Position numbers and translations under genes: made by a program. The notes under the pieces are model-generated. The model was not told where the DNA came from, searched no databases, and was given only the letters and a program-made list of their open reading frames with translations. This document shows, in pieces, positions 26,920 through 38,952 of a stretch of 64,000 bases of DNA. Every line of letters starts with the position of its first letter. Within the stretch, counting starts at the first letter, position 1. The DNA comes from Siniperca chuatsi (Eukaryota > Chordata > Actinopteri > Centrarchiformes > Sinipercidae), in contig NC_058043.1 in NCBI RefSeq assembly GCF_020085105.1, positions 5,957,667-6,021,666 on the forward strand, read 5' to 3'.

Positions 26920-27740
26920 TTTCTAATTAATGCTTGTTATTTGAATTATTGGTTAGTTGGAAAGGCATCAGTCAAGAATCTCAACCATCTAACTGTGTTT
27001 AAAGTAATAGTGCCTTTTTAAACCCCAAGTTGTTGACAGTTTCCGGCCTCATTAAATCAATAATTTGCTTTGGTACAGCGACTTATGACAGGAAGCCTTA
27101 GATTGTCACAGCTCCGGTTACGACATGACCTTCAGGCAATAACCAGGTTGAAATCACCATTTATAGAGAGTTCTTAATTTAGAGAAACCGATTTTTGTGA
27201 CCGACTTCTGTCTAATGTGAAACAACAGTTGTATTTACACATTACACACAGACACATTAGACTTGATTTATGTGTCTGTATAAAATGTGTTGGGTTTAAA
27301 GGTAGTTCAGTTAATATTCAGTGTGTATCCTTGAGGCCTAACAAACATTTTGAGACCTCCATTGCATCCATGTTAATATCAGCTAGCTGGCACATTGCTT
27401 CATTTCTTGGCGCATTAGCACACACAGAAATGTTTTTGATTGGATGCTGAACATCAAGAAGGCAGGTCTTATCTAATATGAGCCTGTCAGTGACAGATGC
27501 CAAGGAGAAAAGAAACAGAAACAAGAAAGTTGGCCTGCTGCAGAGTAATGAGACACATCATTGTTGAGACGATGAATAAACCGCACCCCTGAATTGTTTG
27601 TATTTTTTAAGTTTCTGTTTATGTGTTAACCTAAATGAAATGAAGCCAACACCGAGCTATGACCGGTCAGTTAACAGCTGGCGATGCAAGAGGAGACCTG
27701 CCCCCACCTTGCAGCTCAAGAGACCTTTTTCACGGCAGAC
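26920..27740. other. Intergenic, nothing recognised
   Basis: No coherent coding frame or named repeat. Confidence 0.4.
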
Positions 27741-27745
27741 GTTTT

Positions 27746-27917
27746 GACTTGTCATAGCAGGAAAGGCTCAGGTGAAACAAATTTTGTTAGCGATGGCTCA
27801 GTTCCATTAAGTGTCCCAGTAAGCCGTGCCAGTGAGCCAGCATTCACAATAACAGGACCCTGGAACTGGCTCACCTAAAAGGAATGCGCACCTGGGCTTT
27901 TCCTGCTATGACAAGTT
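27746..27917. mobile_element. Short MITE with inverted ends
   Basis: The left end has ACTTGTCATAGCAGGAAAGG followed by CTCAGGTGA. The right end has CACCTGGGCTTTTCCTGCTA followed by TGACAAGT, the inverse. The element is about 170 bp with no coding capacity. It sits directly at the edge of the LINE fragment that follows. Confidence 0.7.
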
Positions 27918-28500
27918 CATAGATTTTGGAAATAGGGGCTACGATTATAATACCCACATATTTAATCCCTTTAGGTTTCCACATGAATTGTGCATTACTC
28001 AAGTCAGTAGAAAAAGTATTACAGTTAAGATGTATTGCCTCACATTTACTCCAGTTTATTTTGTATCCAGAAAAAGTACTGAATGTATTGATCAGCCTTA
28101 GCACTGATTGAATAGACTGCATGGGTTTACTTAATGTTAATAAAATGTTGTCTGTGTATAAGCTACATTTATAGTCATAACCTCCTGTTTCAATGGCCTC
28201 TATTTTTTGGTTGCTACGTATGGCACATGCCAGAGGCAAAAACAAAGAGTAACGGTGAGACTGGACAACCTTGGCGGGTAGAGTGAATAAGACAAAAGGG
28301 TTTAGACAAAATACCATTAGTTTTCACAGAAGACATGGCATCGTTATATAATTATTTGACCCTTTTTTAAATATTTGAACCAAAGCCACATTTAGACAGT
28401 GCAAAGAATAGGTAGTGCCATTCTATACTGTCAAAGGCTTTCTCTGCATCCAGTGACACAGCTACAGCATTATAGATAATGTGGTATAGTCTTCTCATGT
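27918..28500 (-). pseudogene. LINE reverse transcriptase remnant
   Basis: On the minus strand the readable frame contains AIRSNQKIEAIETGGYDYK, CSLYTDNILLTLSKPM, LINTFSTFSGYKINWSKCEA and a KPKGIKYVGIII segment. This is the palm-to-thumb part of an L1-type LINE ORF2. The catalytic YADD-type box appears as YTDN, losing the second aspartate, so the enzyme is dead. The frame continues only in pieces toward 28500 (a segment equivalent to FDSIEWHYLF and GFG is visible in shifted frames). Only a 5-prime-truncated internal portion is present. Confidence 0.75.
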
Positions 28501-28879
28501 TACTGGATGATAAACGCCCCTGAACAACTCCAGTCTGGACAGTTGTCTGTCACTCAGCGTCATCCCTGCCCTGGTTACGGTGACTCGAGCTCGGGCAGGG
28601 GACGCAGAGTGGGAGAGAGTAATGTGTGTAGTGTTGTTATTAGATCGTACTGTGTGTTCATCATGTGATAGTTCACTACGCCGTGCCATTCTCCCAGATA
28701 CACTAGTTGACATCTCTGAGGATGTAAGCAGAAGACCTGCCGTGTGTGTGTATGTGTGAGAGAGAAATTTAACCAGTAACCCATTGGGTGGGCATGAATC
28801 TGCCAAAGCGTAGGCTACCCCATCCTTTGAGATAAAATGAGATTTATTTTATAATGCCTACAAATACTCTTATTGACTC

Positions 28880-28885
28880 TTTATT
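28880..28885 (-). terminator. Candidate polyadenylation signal of the DNase gene
   Basis: TTTATT on the plus strand gives AATAAA on the minus strand about 155 bases past the DNase stop. A second candidate lies at 28843-28848. Confidence 0.4.
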
Positions 28886-29040
28886 CCTTTACATTCATGT
28901 TGAGAGTAGCAGACTTTGAAATTGATGCATAAAAGGCACAAACTGGTGTATAAAAAGTGAAGAAGTCAGAACTGTCTGACACTCAAAATATAATGGGGGA
29001 GGACGCCCAGACCCCTGCGGGTCCGCTGGCAAGGTGTCTC

Positions 29041-32000
29041 TTATTTTTTAGCAGCTTTAGCTCCAGCAGATCCTCGTCCTCGTCCTCGTCCTCGTCCTCG
29101 GCCACGGCCACGGCCACGAGCCCCGGCGGTACCGACTGCTCCTGCTGTTTGACCTGCAGAGAAAAACCACATAATTCAGAGTCCTGCAGCTACATCAGCA
29201 CAGGTTAGGAAGGATGATGTTTGAAGGAATATTTCGACATTTTGGGAAATTCTCTTTCTGGTGAAGAAAGAAAAAGATCAATACCACTCTCATATCTCTC
29301 CATAAAATATAAGGCTACATCGGGCAGCCAGTTAGCATAGCTTAGCATAAAGACTGGAAATGAGGAAACACCTAGCCTGGCTTTATCCAACAGGAACAAA
29401 ACCCACCTGCCAGCACCTCTAAAGCTCACTAATTAACACATTATATCTCGTTTCTTTAATCCGAATAAAAACCTGTGTATGAATGACAATTTGCCGTTTT
29501 AGTGGGGGTTATTTGCCGGACTGTTTGTTGGCCAGGCAATCAGCGGAGGCTCCAGGAAGTTACTGTTCCCAGCCAAAAACGAGTCCAGCACATAACCCCC
29601 CCATAAAACAGCAAATTGTCATTTTTACATCTCAGCTCAGCCACAGTAACAGAAAAGGACCACTTAGCACTGGAACCAGAAACTCCAAATTTGAGTAAAG
29701 GAGCAGAGCTCTGAGACCTTATCTTATAATTATGACTTGGTATCTCTTAGTTACGAGATCTTTATATAATAATTGTGAAATATGGTGCTCATAATGGCCA
29801 AACTGAACCTCATGATATTCACTGAATGTGTCAGTTGCCTCTGGAAAGATTAAGTTTGAGAATGCTGTTAAATATGTGTCTAAAACACATTTTGTAGTTT
29901 TATTTAACTGTATTAGCAGATTTTTACACTCAGCTAGTTTTTAAATTCCTTATCTTTGTGATATTTTGTTTCATGTTTGTTGTTCTTGTAGAGTATGTAT
30001 ATATATATATGTGTGTGTACAAGAATAAATAGGCTGTGTTTTTTTTCACATTCTGTAAATCACCCTGATGAAGGCTCTGCACCGAAACACGTCCACGAAA
30101 CAAATATTCTTCAAGTTAGGCAGCTAGTGTTGCCAAGTTGTTTTTTTTCATATAAGACAAAAGAAAACAGCCATCATTTAACAAGAACTAAATATTGATT
30201 TTACAATTATTATTAATAACAGAAGTAGTAGTAGTACATAATAATAAGTATGAAGGTATAATTGTGCTCTTACCATCATCTTCAGGGGTCTTCTTCCTCT
30301 TGGACTTCGACTTCATCTCCATCTCCACCTCCACAGGGTAATGGTCGCTCACTTTCAGAGCCTGTAAAATAAACTGTTTTTTACTGACTGAAAACAGCTA
30401 TTGTCAGTTGTGAGCGATATACAATTCTGGATGAATGAAGTTGTGTTGGACAGAATCAAACCAGGTTGCACCAGCTTTTCGTGAGTTCAAACTTAGCCCA
30501 GTTCCAATGTAAGTGTTTGCATAGTGGAGTTTAATGCATTACTAAATAAAAACTGGTTGTGCTACACAAACTAGGTCTTACAAGGTTGTTACTAAATATT
30601 TACATCCACTAACTACCAGCTGTAACTGTTAGCTGACTGAACCAACTGACAAAGCTAACGTTAGCTTGCTAATACTGTATATGACCCATCTACACTGAAG
30701 AGTAAAAGAGATAATATGGAGTACGTTCGACATATCTGAAACTTGATAAAAGTTGTTTAATAGTGATTTTGAATGAGATTTTACAGAAATAACACAACAT
30801 ACCTCAAATTACAAACATTATGCCAATAACATTTGACATAGCATAATCAGATATTTCCCTCTGATTCTAAACTGTATGAATACAACTAACTCTGAAACAC
30901 ACATATTTGTCCATGTGTGCAGACATAAATAAAACAATCTAACATTTAGTTAGCAAGTAAGGCCTTGATTGGACAGCGCTCCTTGCAACCAATTTACACA
31001 TTACTGAATTCTTTACTAGCTTAGACATTTCTTTAGGTGGTGCAATGTGATTTAGTAAATCACTAGTTTAAAACTAGCTAGTAGTTACTAAGAACTTAGG
31101 AAGGACGTTCAAACTTAGAAATGGATTTCTGAATAGCTGGTGCAACCCAATCCAGGTCATACAATTACACAGTTAACAAGAAGGACACTTGTAAAGGGAA
31201 ACTGAGAGACATTTAATTTTAGCACATTATATCCATTAATAAAAGCCTATAATTCTGTTTTGGGAGAACAAAGATGGAACGTTGCTTAGCGTTAATTTTT
31301 CTACTAAATAATAATGAGAAAAGGAAGAAAAGCTGGATTTCAATTACATTTCTAGTGGATATTGATGGTCTCAAGAGGATGTTTCCTAATGAGCACCATA
31401 ATACCACTCCAGGAGCTTTACTCTAGACATTGTTGGTTTTGGTCTTTTCATGTTGTTTTTTTTACAATAACAAAAATATAGAACATCATCAGCCTTAACG
31501 TTTAATACATAAAATACAACTGGCAGATTACCATGAAAGTTACTGAAGATTTTCATGCTCTCCAGAGGATCATTATATACATGTACACTGTGTAAGAGTA
31601 ATATGTGTACACTTAAATGTCCACTCGCACACAAGATGTCATGTCATCTGCTGAGTATATTCATGCTTACTAGAGGAAGAACCTCTATGAATTTGGTGAT
31701 TTTTAACCTGTTCTGTAATGCCAGGTCAGACTTTAAAACTAAGGCTCTTAAGACCAGCACAATAATTAATTTCAGGCCTTGTGAAATGAAAGCGTGACAA
31801 CAACACCAGACCTGCTCTATACTTAGTTTATATTCCTTCTGGAAGTTGAAGGATTTGGCAGAGTCTTCAACCACAGCCTGGAACATGTCGTCTCCGTAAA
31901 CCACTATCCTGAACAGAGAAAAACAGGATGTTACTAAAATTACCAAAGTCGCTCTCTTGAGATGTTCGCACTATGCTATTACGTAACTATGCTGTTACTT

Positions 32001-33779
32001 CCCTTTACTGTACTCTCCCTTAAAGAGAAACTCGCCTTGCAGCAGCCAATATAAATACAACAAAAAAAGTTAAACGTATAAATATGTAAATACAAAAAAT
32101 ACAAACAAATAAATGTAACCCCCAAAGCAAACAAACCCAAGACGTAGAGGCACAACATTACAAAACTGGAACACAACACTGGAAAAGAATAAAGGAATTT
32201 TGTAATTGTTACTCTTTATTTCATGCAACTTAAAGGAATGGTTTGACATTTTGGGAAATACACTTATTCGCTTTCTTACTAAGAGTCAGATGAAAAGATC
32301 GATACCACTCTCATATCTGTCCGTTAGATACAGCCAGCAGCCGGTTAGCTTAGCTTAGCATAAAGACTGGAAACAGGGGGAAGCAGCTAGCCTGGCTCCG
32401 TTCACCTGTTTCCAGGCTTTGTGCTAGGCAAAGTTAATCAGCTGCTCACAATAACACAATAACAAAAATTTCAAACTACTCCTTTAAGCCTTTATCTCAG
32501 GGTGAAAGCTGAAATTCTACTTGTCCTTTATTTACAGTTTATTTAGGCAGTAGGTGGGTGTGCACCTGTGTCTTTGTAAATAGAGATTCAAATCCTGCAC
32601 TTAAGTAAACGCAAATAAAAGAAAGTGAAAGCCTTCAAATTTTTACTTTTGTAAAAGTACAGAAGTATTTTCAGCAAACCCAAAACTTGGCTTAAGATGG
32701 ACGGTGTATGACATTTTCTTTAGTGTATTATATTTTCCACCACTGGCACTTGTGTGTGTTACCTGTCGTATGTGTGGTTGTTTCGGTTGCTTGCTGTGGT
32801 GTCGACATCATCTCTAATCAGCCAATGGAAGTTCTTGTCGCTACGGATACGGATGTCCTTCATTTTCTTCTTAGATACGTACGAGCCGTCCGCATTGAAG
32901 TCGCCCAGGATCATCACGTTCTAGAGCACAGAGGTGGCAGAACATCAGCACTCAGAGAGGTGCAGCATGTGTCAACGGGCTCCCAATGTCAAATTAAATA
33001 TGTGCCCCTAACAGGTAAACTGGGCCATGATCTTCTTATCTGATTCTGGGTAAGACAGCAAACTCTTTTATTTGTCATATGGTTGAGTTGTTCTTTTGAT
33101 GACTTCCTGAACTTCCATTTCTGACAAAGAACTACTATTTTAAAATTATAAAAGAGGTGTGAATTTTTCTGATATTTAAAGCATTTTAACATTATTTTCA
33201 TGCCCTTACTGTTCATCAGTGGTTCTCAAACATTTTTTGTCTACCACCACTTGGAGTGGCAGAGGCTGCATGTTTCAACCTTTTATTCATTACTTTTAGC
33301 CATTTCAACCATTTATCCCCCAGCTTTTTCAGTATTTATCCAATAGCTATCTATTTCAGTTGGTTATCCTTTACTTTCATCTGTCTATTTTAACCATTTA
33401 TCCATTACTTTTAGCTATCTACTTGCTCACTTGCTAACTAGTTTCCACGCGCTCTCAATCACAACATATAATGTTCGGTGTATAGCTGACTAAATATTTG
33501 TTTGTTTGTTTGTTTTTTATCAAACTAATTTCTTTCTTTTTTTTCAAATCAGCTACTCCACCCCCTGGGATACAGGTGCCCCTGTTTAGGAAACACTGAA
33601 TTGGATTATTGTTTGATTGTATTGTTTTGTCAGTGTACTGATGATGTCATGTCCTTACATCAGTCTTCCACTTCTCCTTGACGTGCAGGAAGACATCGTA
33701 GAGCTCGTCCAGCTCCTTCTCCGAGTCCTCTGGTTTGGTGTGAACTGGGATCATCACTAGATCCTCCAGCACTGTAGTG

Positions 33780-33813
<34 letters not shown>

Positions 33814-36800
33814 TACATTCAGACAGCTGTATCTGACAGGACCCCTCCTGTAAACTTTTCTGTTACATTGATTACACCCAGACTTAACCCTGACCCTAAA
33901 CCCTAAAGTTTTTATCTTTTTGAAGATATTTGAAGATATTCTCCTCTCTAAAACAAAGTCTTCTTTTGTGTGCACGACAGCAGTCTTCTACCTGTATTGC
34001 GGCATCTGAATCGCAGGATGTAGGGGTCTCTATTGATGACGTCTTTTCCCTTAGTCACCTTGTCATCAAACTGACAGGAGTCCACCAAGTCAACCATGTC
34101 ATCCCTACACACACACAAACACACACACACACACACACACTTGTTAATCAGTACATTATATTTTGATTACGCAGCTTCAGAATTCAGGAGATAATTTAAA
34201 GCTGACGATTGTAGTGCAAAATGAACAAACAAAGATTAAAGACACAGAAATATCCAATAACGTGTATTGACGTTGTGGTAGTTTAAGGTTTTTCATTTCC
34301 TGTTTTATTTTGTAGTATTCTCCTTCCCTTGTGTGTCTTGTGGTTTTACCTCCTGGCTTTGTTTTCCCTCCAGTTTTGATTGTTGGCCCTTCCTTAATTG
34401 TTTGCACCTGTGTCTCGTTGTCTCACCTCCCCTAGGGGGATTCTGTGTCCAGAATTTTGTACTATGCCTGGTCCCTTTTGGACTGTTTAGCCACCTTGGA
34501 CTTCCCTGTTTCACCACTGCCAGCCGGTAACCCACTTCCCTGTTACCTGTGTGTTACCAACACATCAACCCCAATAAACCCTGTAGCCATCACCCTGATA
34601 CCGCTTCCTGGTCATCTGCCTTTGGGTCCACATACCACTACACAGCACAACATGACAGATGTGTTATTTCTTGTGTTTTAGTGTCAAATCTTTATCCAGA
34701 TCTTGTGATTAAACACCATGTTTTCTGTTTCCATATGCTGTAGGTCCAAATACAGTGAGTGAGTGAGAAAATTTAGCTTGAATCCATCTATTTCCTTTAG
34801 CTCGATGTGGCCCAAAGTAAATGCTCAGTTCCAAAGATGCATATTTTTGTAAAAATATAGCTAAATCCATCACTCTGTGAAGTTTGAAAACTCAAGCAAA
34901 AATTAAGAGTTTAGCCGTATTTGGGACAGTCTGATAATAAATATGGAGTGCAAGACATGCAACAAAGGTCCCCAGCTGAAATTGAATAAATGAATGCATC
35001 TTAACCACTAGGTCATCAAACACCTCTTGATATACTTTTTCTTGCCATTAAAACTTGCACCTTTTTAGTCTACAAGAGGTGAGTGTTTAATGCTGGAAAG
35101 ATTGTTGCTTTGATAACAGCTCAGATAAATTTGAAGCTAGCCTTGAACAATAGAAAGATACAGGGTTGTGTCAAATCATCTTTCTAATCAAGCACAATCA
35201 ATTATCCATGTATGAAGAACAGGAATCTCCAAACTGATATCCTGTGCTGACAAACAGCTGTACAGGCTCTAAACTCCTCTTATAACTCATCTCAGTCGTT
35301 TTTATGGGGAATCGATGAGAATCTGCTGCAGGTGAACACTCACCTGTACAGGAACAGGAATTGCTCCTTGTAGTCCGTTCGACCCAGACGACCGCTGATC
35401 TTCTTAGTGTAGGGATGCTTCTTGTTGGATCTGGACAGACAGAATGACAGACGTGATGTAAATGTTGATTTAATTTCCCCTTACATAGCTTCAAAGTTAG
35501 ATCAAACATTTTCCAACTCTGTGTTTTGTATCTGCTATTCCCATGTCACATATGTTGAGAGAAATTCCAAACTAACATACCATTTTTAACACATTTATGT
35601 GGGAGTGATGAAACATAATGACCTTGGTGATCCTGTTACTTTTCCTCTAGCACCACCATGAGGTTGACATCTTTTGGTTTTCAGTGAAATGTCTCAACAA
35701 CTATTGGATGGGTTGCCATGAAATTTGGTACAGACATTAATGTCCCCCTCAGGATGAATTGTAATAACTTTGGTGATCCCCTGACTGTTAATCTAGCGCC
35801 ACCATCAGGTCCTATTTTTAATGTGTCCAATACTCTGATTTATGACCAAATATCTGCAAAGCTAATGACATTCCTGTCAGCCTAAGCAGCCGCTTGGCTC
35901 TGTTGGCTCAGTTTATTGGACCATTTCACTCTAATATCAAATCTACCACTCTTGGTATCATCTTTGACCAGTATATGACTTTTGACAGATCTGAAACTAT
36001 TAATTCACACTTTCATTTTCTCCCAGATTTCTCTAGATTATTGTAATTCCCTCTACACGTGCCTCAACAGTCAAGCTGCTCTAAATCGTTTACAGTTGGT
36101 CCAAAACGCAGCTGCCAGGCTGCTAACTAGAACTAGCGGTCGATCCCACATTACCCACATGTTCTTCCATCCCTACATTGGCTTCCTGTAAAATTCTGAA
36201 TGAACTACAAGATCCTGTCGATTACATAGAAGTCTCTGCATGACCTTGCCCCCGGTTACATTTCTGATCTCCTCATTCCTCATTCCACTTCTCGACCATT
36301 CAGATCCTCAGATCTCAGCCTTTTATCCATCCCCCTGCTTTAAGCTGGTTCTAAAAACCGATCTCTATAGGCAAGCCTTTTTATAGATCTCCATCCCCGC
36401 CTTATGCTTTGGTTTGTTTCAGTTTGGTTTTGTGCTGTGTCTTTGCATTGTAATATATCTTTATCTATTCATTTATATTTTCCGTGTGCGTGTGTATGTG
36501 TGAAGCACTTTGTACTGTGTGTTTTTAAAAGTGCTATACAAATAAAGCTTTAATTACTTATTTGCTTACCTGGCTTTAGACTCTTAGTCTTGTTTTTAGT
36601 ATTTTGCCATAAGTTGCAATACATGTAGAAAATTGCAAGACTGAGGATCTAACATAACATCTATCATAATAATAAAGACAGAAATAAAGCCTGCACTCAC
36701 TTGTTGATTGCATCCAGCAAGGTTTTTACAGCATCTCCGTCGATGTCCACCACCTCCAGGATCACAATGATGTCATATCGAGACACGATCTGGGGGGCGG

Positions 36801-38088
36801 AGAGAGCGAATGACATCAGTGTGACGTCAGTGTACCATATTGACCTTATGCAGCCCGCCATTTTTTTAATTTGTTCCATTTCCAATTTTGTCTTTATATT
36901 TTAAACTGCTAATATAATTTGGAATATTAAGCTTGTTACTCAATAATAAAACGGATGTCATGGAAAACTGGACTGTGTGTAATAGTATAAATAAAACCAA
37001 ATGAGTCTCGACTGTGACTCTTGTGTTTTGGATGAAGAAATATAGTATTAGCACACATTCTGAATGGCCACTCAGATAACTTGTTATCATATTGTTATAA
37101 ACACATAATACCAAACACATTAACCAGTCACCATGACTAGTATAACAGTAAGATGACCAGCTGATCCTGGTGCCGTGTGGGAGTAGAACTGATCTAATTA
37201 GCGTTCAAAGTTTGTCATAGCCGCTCTCATTTTCTTCCAGCTCTGTCAGTCCTTACATTACATTATTAAACTGGTCAGATATTTGCTAAATGTAGGTGGA
37301 AGGTGATCACAAGCAGCAGATCGACATATTTCCACTTATGTTGTAGACAGGAAGTTAAAAGACTAAATAATGGAGTCGGAGCACTTGTGTCTGAAATGCA
37401 TAAGGTCAAGAAAGTTTGAATTATGGAGCATCAAACCTGACATAAAGAATTAAAAATAGGTAATGTGGAACCAATTTGTGACACACTGTTTTTTTCTCTA
37501 ATGCATTTTATTTATTTAATTTTGTTAACTTATAAATATATTTGACCATTTCAGTCTTTTTCTAAAGCTAAACTGATTGACCTACAGAAAATTAATCGGC
37601 AACAATTTTGATAATCGAATAATCCTTAATAAATTTAATTTAATTTTAAAAAGTAATTTTTTAACAGGTCGGTTTAGTAAATTTTGTTTCTCTGTTCTTC
37701 AATTTAATAGACTAAGTAAATAATCCAGAATATAAAGGCAGATTTTTAGAAAATGAAAATAATTGTTAGCTGCAGCCCTGACACATTCACTCATTTCACT
37801 TCATTAATAACTCATGTTTGGTTTTCCATAATTAGTCATTTCTGAATGAAATTCAGCAATTTTGTTACAGTGATGATGATGAAGTAACTAAACTAACTAA
37901 ATTGGATATGTAAAAGCACAAAGACTATGTTATTATTCATTGTTTTACTTTTCTTCATGTTTTGTAAGATGTGTGTGTGTGTGTATGTTCACATTGGTTG
38001 CTGTTACCTTAGTCAGGATATTGAGGACATCTTTGTCTGACACTTTGTTTGTTCCAAGCTTCTGGATGTTAAAAGATGCTATTTTCAT
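29041..38088 (-). CDS. DNase I-family nuclease with basic and Arg-Gly tail
   Basis: A Mg/Ca-dependent endonuclease of the DNase I family, nearest to DNase1L-type proteins. Nine coding exons (38088-38008, 36789-36701, 35430-35344, 34104-33992, 33771-33659, 32920-32763, 31908-31812, 30361-30274, 29153-29041) join with correct phases to 312 residues. Catalytic and metal residues match bovine mature DNase I: N7, E39, E79 (bovine 78), H134, D168, N170, D213 (212) and H253 (252). The start MKIASFNIQ has a CCACCATG context right after the acceptor, so the mRNA encodes no signal peptide. The classic disulfide C173-C209 is gone: residue 173 is G and the 209 equivalent is H210. Residues 263-270 are KSKSKRKK, a likely nuclear localisation signal, followed by eight RG repeats (288-303) and KAAKK. 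It may belong to a fish dnase1l4-like group, which I cannot prove here. Confidence 0.92.
29218..29460 (-). repeat. Dispersed TAGCATAAAGACTGGAAA repeat in DNase intron
   Basis: It carries GGAATATTTCGACATTTTGG, GATCAATACCACTCTCATAT and TTAGCATAAAGACTGGAAAT. These are the same words as 32225-32410, so it is another copy of the family noted at 2107. Confidence 0.75.
32225..32470 (-). repeat. Dispersed TAGCATAAAGACTGGAAACAG repeat in DNase intron
   Basis: The best preserved copy in the window. It runs AAAGGAATGGTTTGACATTT, GATCGATACCACTCTCATAT, CAGCAGCCGGTTAGCTTAGC, AAAGACTGGAAACAGGGGGA and AGCAGCTAGCCTGGCTCC. It lies between the 32763 and 31908 exon ends. Confidence 0.8.
32590..32752 (-). mobile_element. 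Fragment of the hAT-like MITE
   Basis: It contains CACTTAAGTAAACGCAAATA, TACTTTTGTAAAAGTACAG and TTTTCCACCACTGGCAC, the last being the typical end of the 13592-14292 family. Confidence 0.55.
33781..33811. repeat. (CA)n microsatellite close to a DNase exon
   Basis: A CA run begins about ten bases upstream, in transcript sense, of the exon starting at 33771. It therefore forms a GT-rich region just before that exon's acceptor. Confidence 0.9.
34105..34141. repeat. (CA)n microsatellite abutting a DNase splice acceptor
   Basis: On the transcript strand the GT run ends GTGTGTAG directly at the exon starting at 34104. The usual polypyrimidine tract is replaced by GT repeats. Confidence 0.85.
34270..34660 (+). 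repeat. Dispersed fish repeat in DNase intron
   Basis: It contains TTTCATTTCCTGTTTTATTT, TTTGTTTTCCCTCCAGTTTT and GCACCTGTGTCTCGTTGTCT, words I recognise from an abundant fish interspersed repeat (possibly an LTR- or SINE-derived piece). It has no gene content. Confidence 0.5.
35640..35890 (-). repeat. Reversed fragment of the GTTAGCATGCTAACAT-family repeat
   Basis: It contains ATTGGATGGGTTGCCATGAA, ATTTGGTACAGACATTAATG, CAGGATGAATTGTAATAACT and TGGTGATCCCCTGAC. This is the inverse of the 3-prime part of the 10150-10570 repeat. Confidence 0.65.
35985..36560 (+). pseudogene. LINE (L2/Rex-type) 3-prime remnant
   Basis: The frame reads LDYCNSLYTCLNSQAALNR, LQLVQNAAARLLTRTSG and then a broken version of the usual HWLPV block. 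This is the C-terminal reverse transcriptase region of L2/CR1-like LINEs. The segment ends with AGTGCTATACAAATAAAGCT, the typical tail of these elements. It is 5-prime truncated, frameshifted and sits in a DNase intron. Confidence 0.75.
37500..37790 (-). mobile_element. MITE-like repeat in DNase intron
   Basis: It ends with AAAATAATTGTTAGCTGCAG followed by CCCTG, and contains ATTAATCGGCAACAATTTTG, as in the 16290 and 38690 copies. It is degraded. Confidence 0.5.
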
Positions 38089-38218
38089 GGTGGCTGCAGA
38101 AAAACAAACTACAGACAGACAGAAAGAGAAGGGAAACATTATTGGTATTTTAATGAGTCTGAGTTTGTGTCTGAACATGCACAGGCATGTGTGGTATTAC
38201 TGTATCTAACCTGTTGTG

Positions 38219-38250
<32 letters not shown>
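38219..38250. repeat. (GT)n microsatellite
   Basis: GT run in the first intron of the DNase gene. Confidence 0.9.
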
Positions 38251-38683
38251 AGACAGCTATGAGTTAACAGCAGCCGCGTCTCGTAAATCCTGACAGCTTT
38301 TCAGCTCCCCTCGCCTGAGGCATGCTAGAAAATACACAACAAAACGTGTGTGTTGTGGTTTAAGTACAAGCTATAAAGAGTCAATATTGTTGGCACCATG
38401 TTTCATTGAGTCTGACTTTATGCAACAGGTGTGTTTTTCACACACTGAACACCAGATTGCTGTGTGAGTGTGTGTGAATGACTAGTTAGTTTCTTTGGAC
38501 TGATGAGCAGTTAGTATCTGCCATCAGTGTATGAATGTGTGTGAATGGGGTGAATATGATGTGATGTAGTGTAACTAGGAAGGCGCTATGCAAGTACAGT
38601 CCATTTACCATCTACCATTTTTCCAGATCTACTAAGGATAGAATAATAAACAGAAGATGGATGAAATAAGAGAGACATATATA

Positions 38684-38952
38684 GAGCTGAAACGATTGAC
38701 AGAAAATTTATTTTAATAATTGAATCATTTAAGTCATTGTTGAAGCAAAACTGCCAAATATTCTCTGGTTCCAGCCTTAAACGGGAATATTTGCTGGGGG
38801 TTTTTGACTGTTGGTTGGACAAAACAAGCGATTTGAAGACGCCTGCTTGAGCTCTGGGAACTTGTAATGAGCATTTTTCATGATTTTTTTCTTGATTAAT
38901 CGAGACAATAGTTTAATAAATAATGAAAATAGTTGTTAGTTGCAGCCCTGCA
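38684..38952 (+). mobile_element. MITE with GCTGAAACGATTG / GTTGCAGCCCTG ends
   Basis: The left end is AGAGCTGAAACGATTGACAG. The right end is AGTTGTTAGTTGCAGCCCTG, roughly the inverse of a CAGGGCTGCAAC start. The interior has CTGGTTCCAGCC and TTAATCGAGACAATAG. It is the best copy of the family seen at 16290, 17612 and 37500. No transposase is present. Confidence 0.65.

Noticed and set aside
28957-29208. Plus-strand frame with a long serine run
   Set aside because: It is the antisense shadow of the DNase last exon that encodes the Arg-Gly repeats; there is no independent evidence for a gene.
33948-34136. Short Cys-Val-rich open frame
   Set aside because: The N-terminal part is the GT repeat; the rest is the real DNase exon, which starts at an acceptor.
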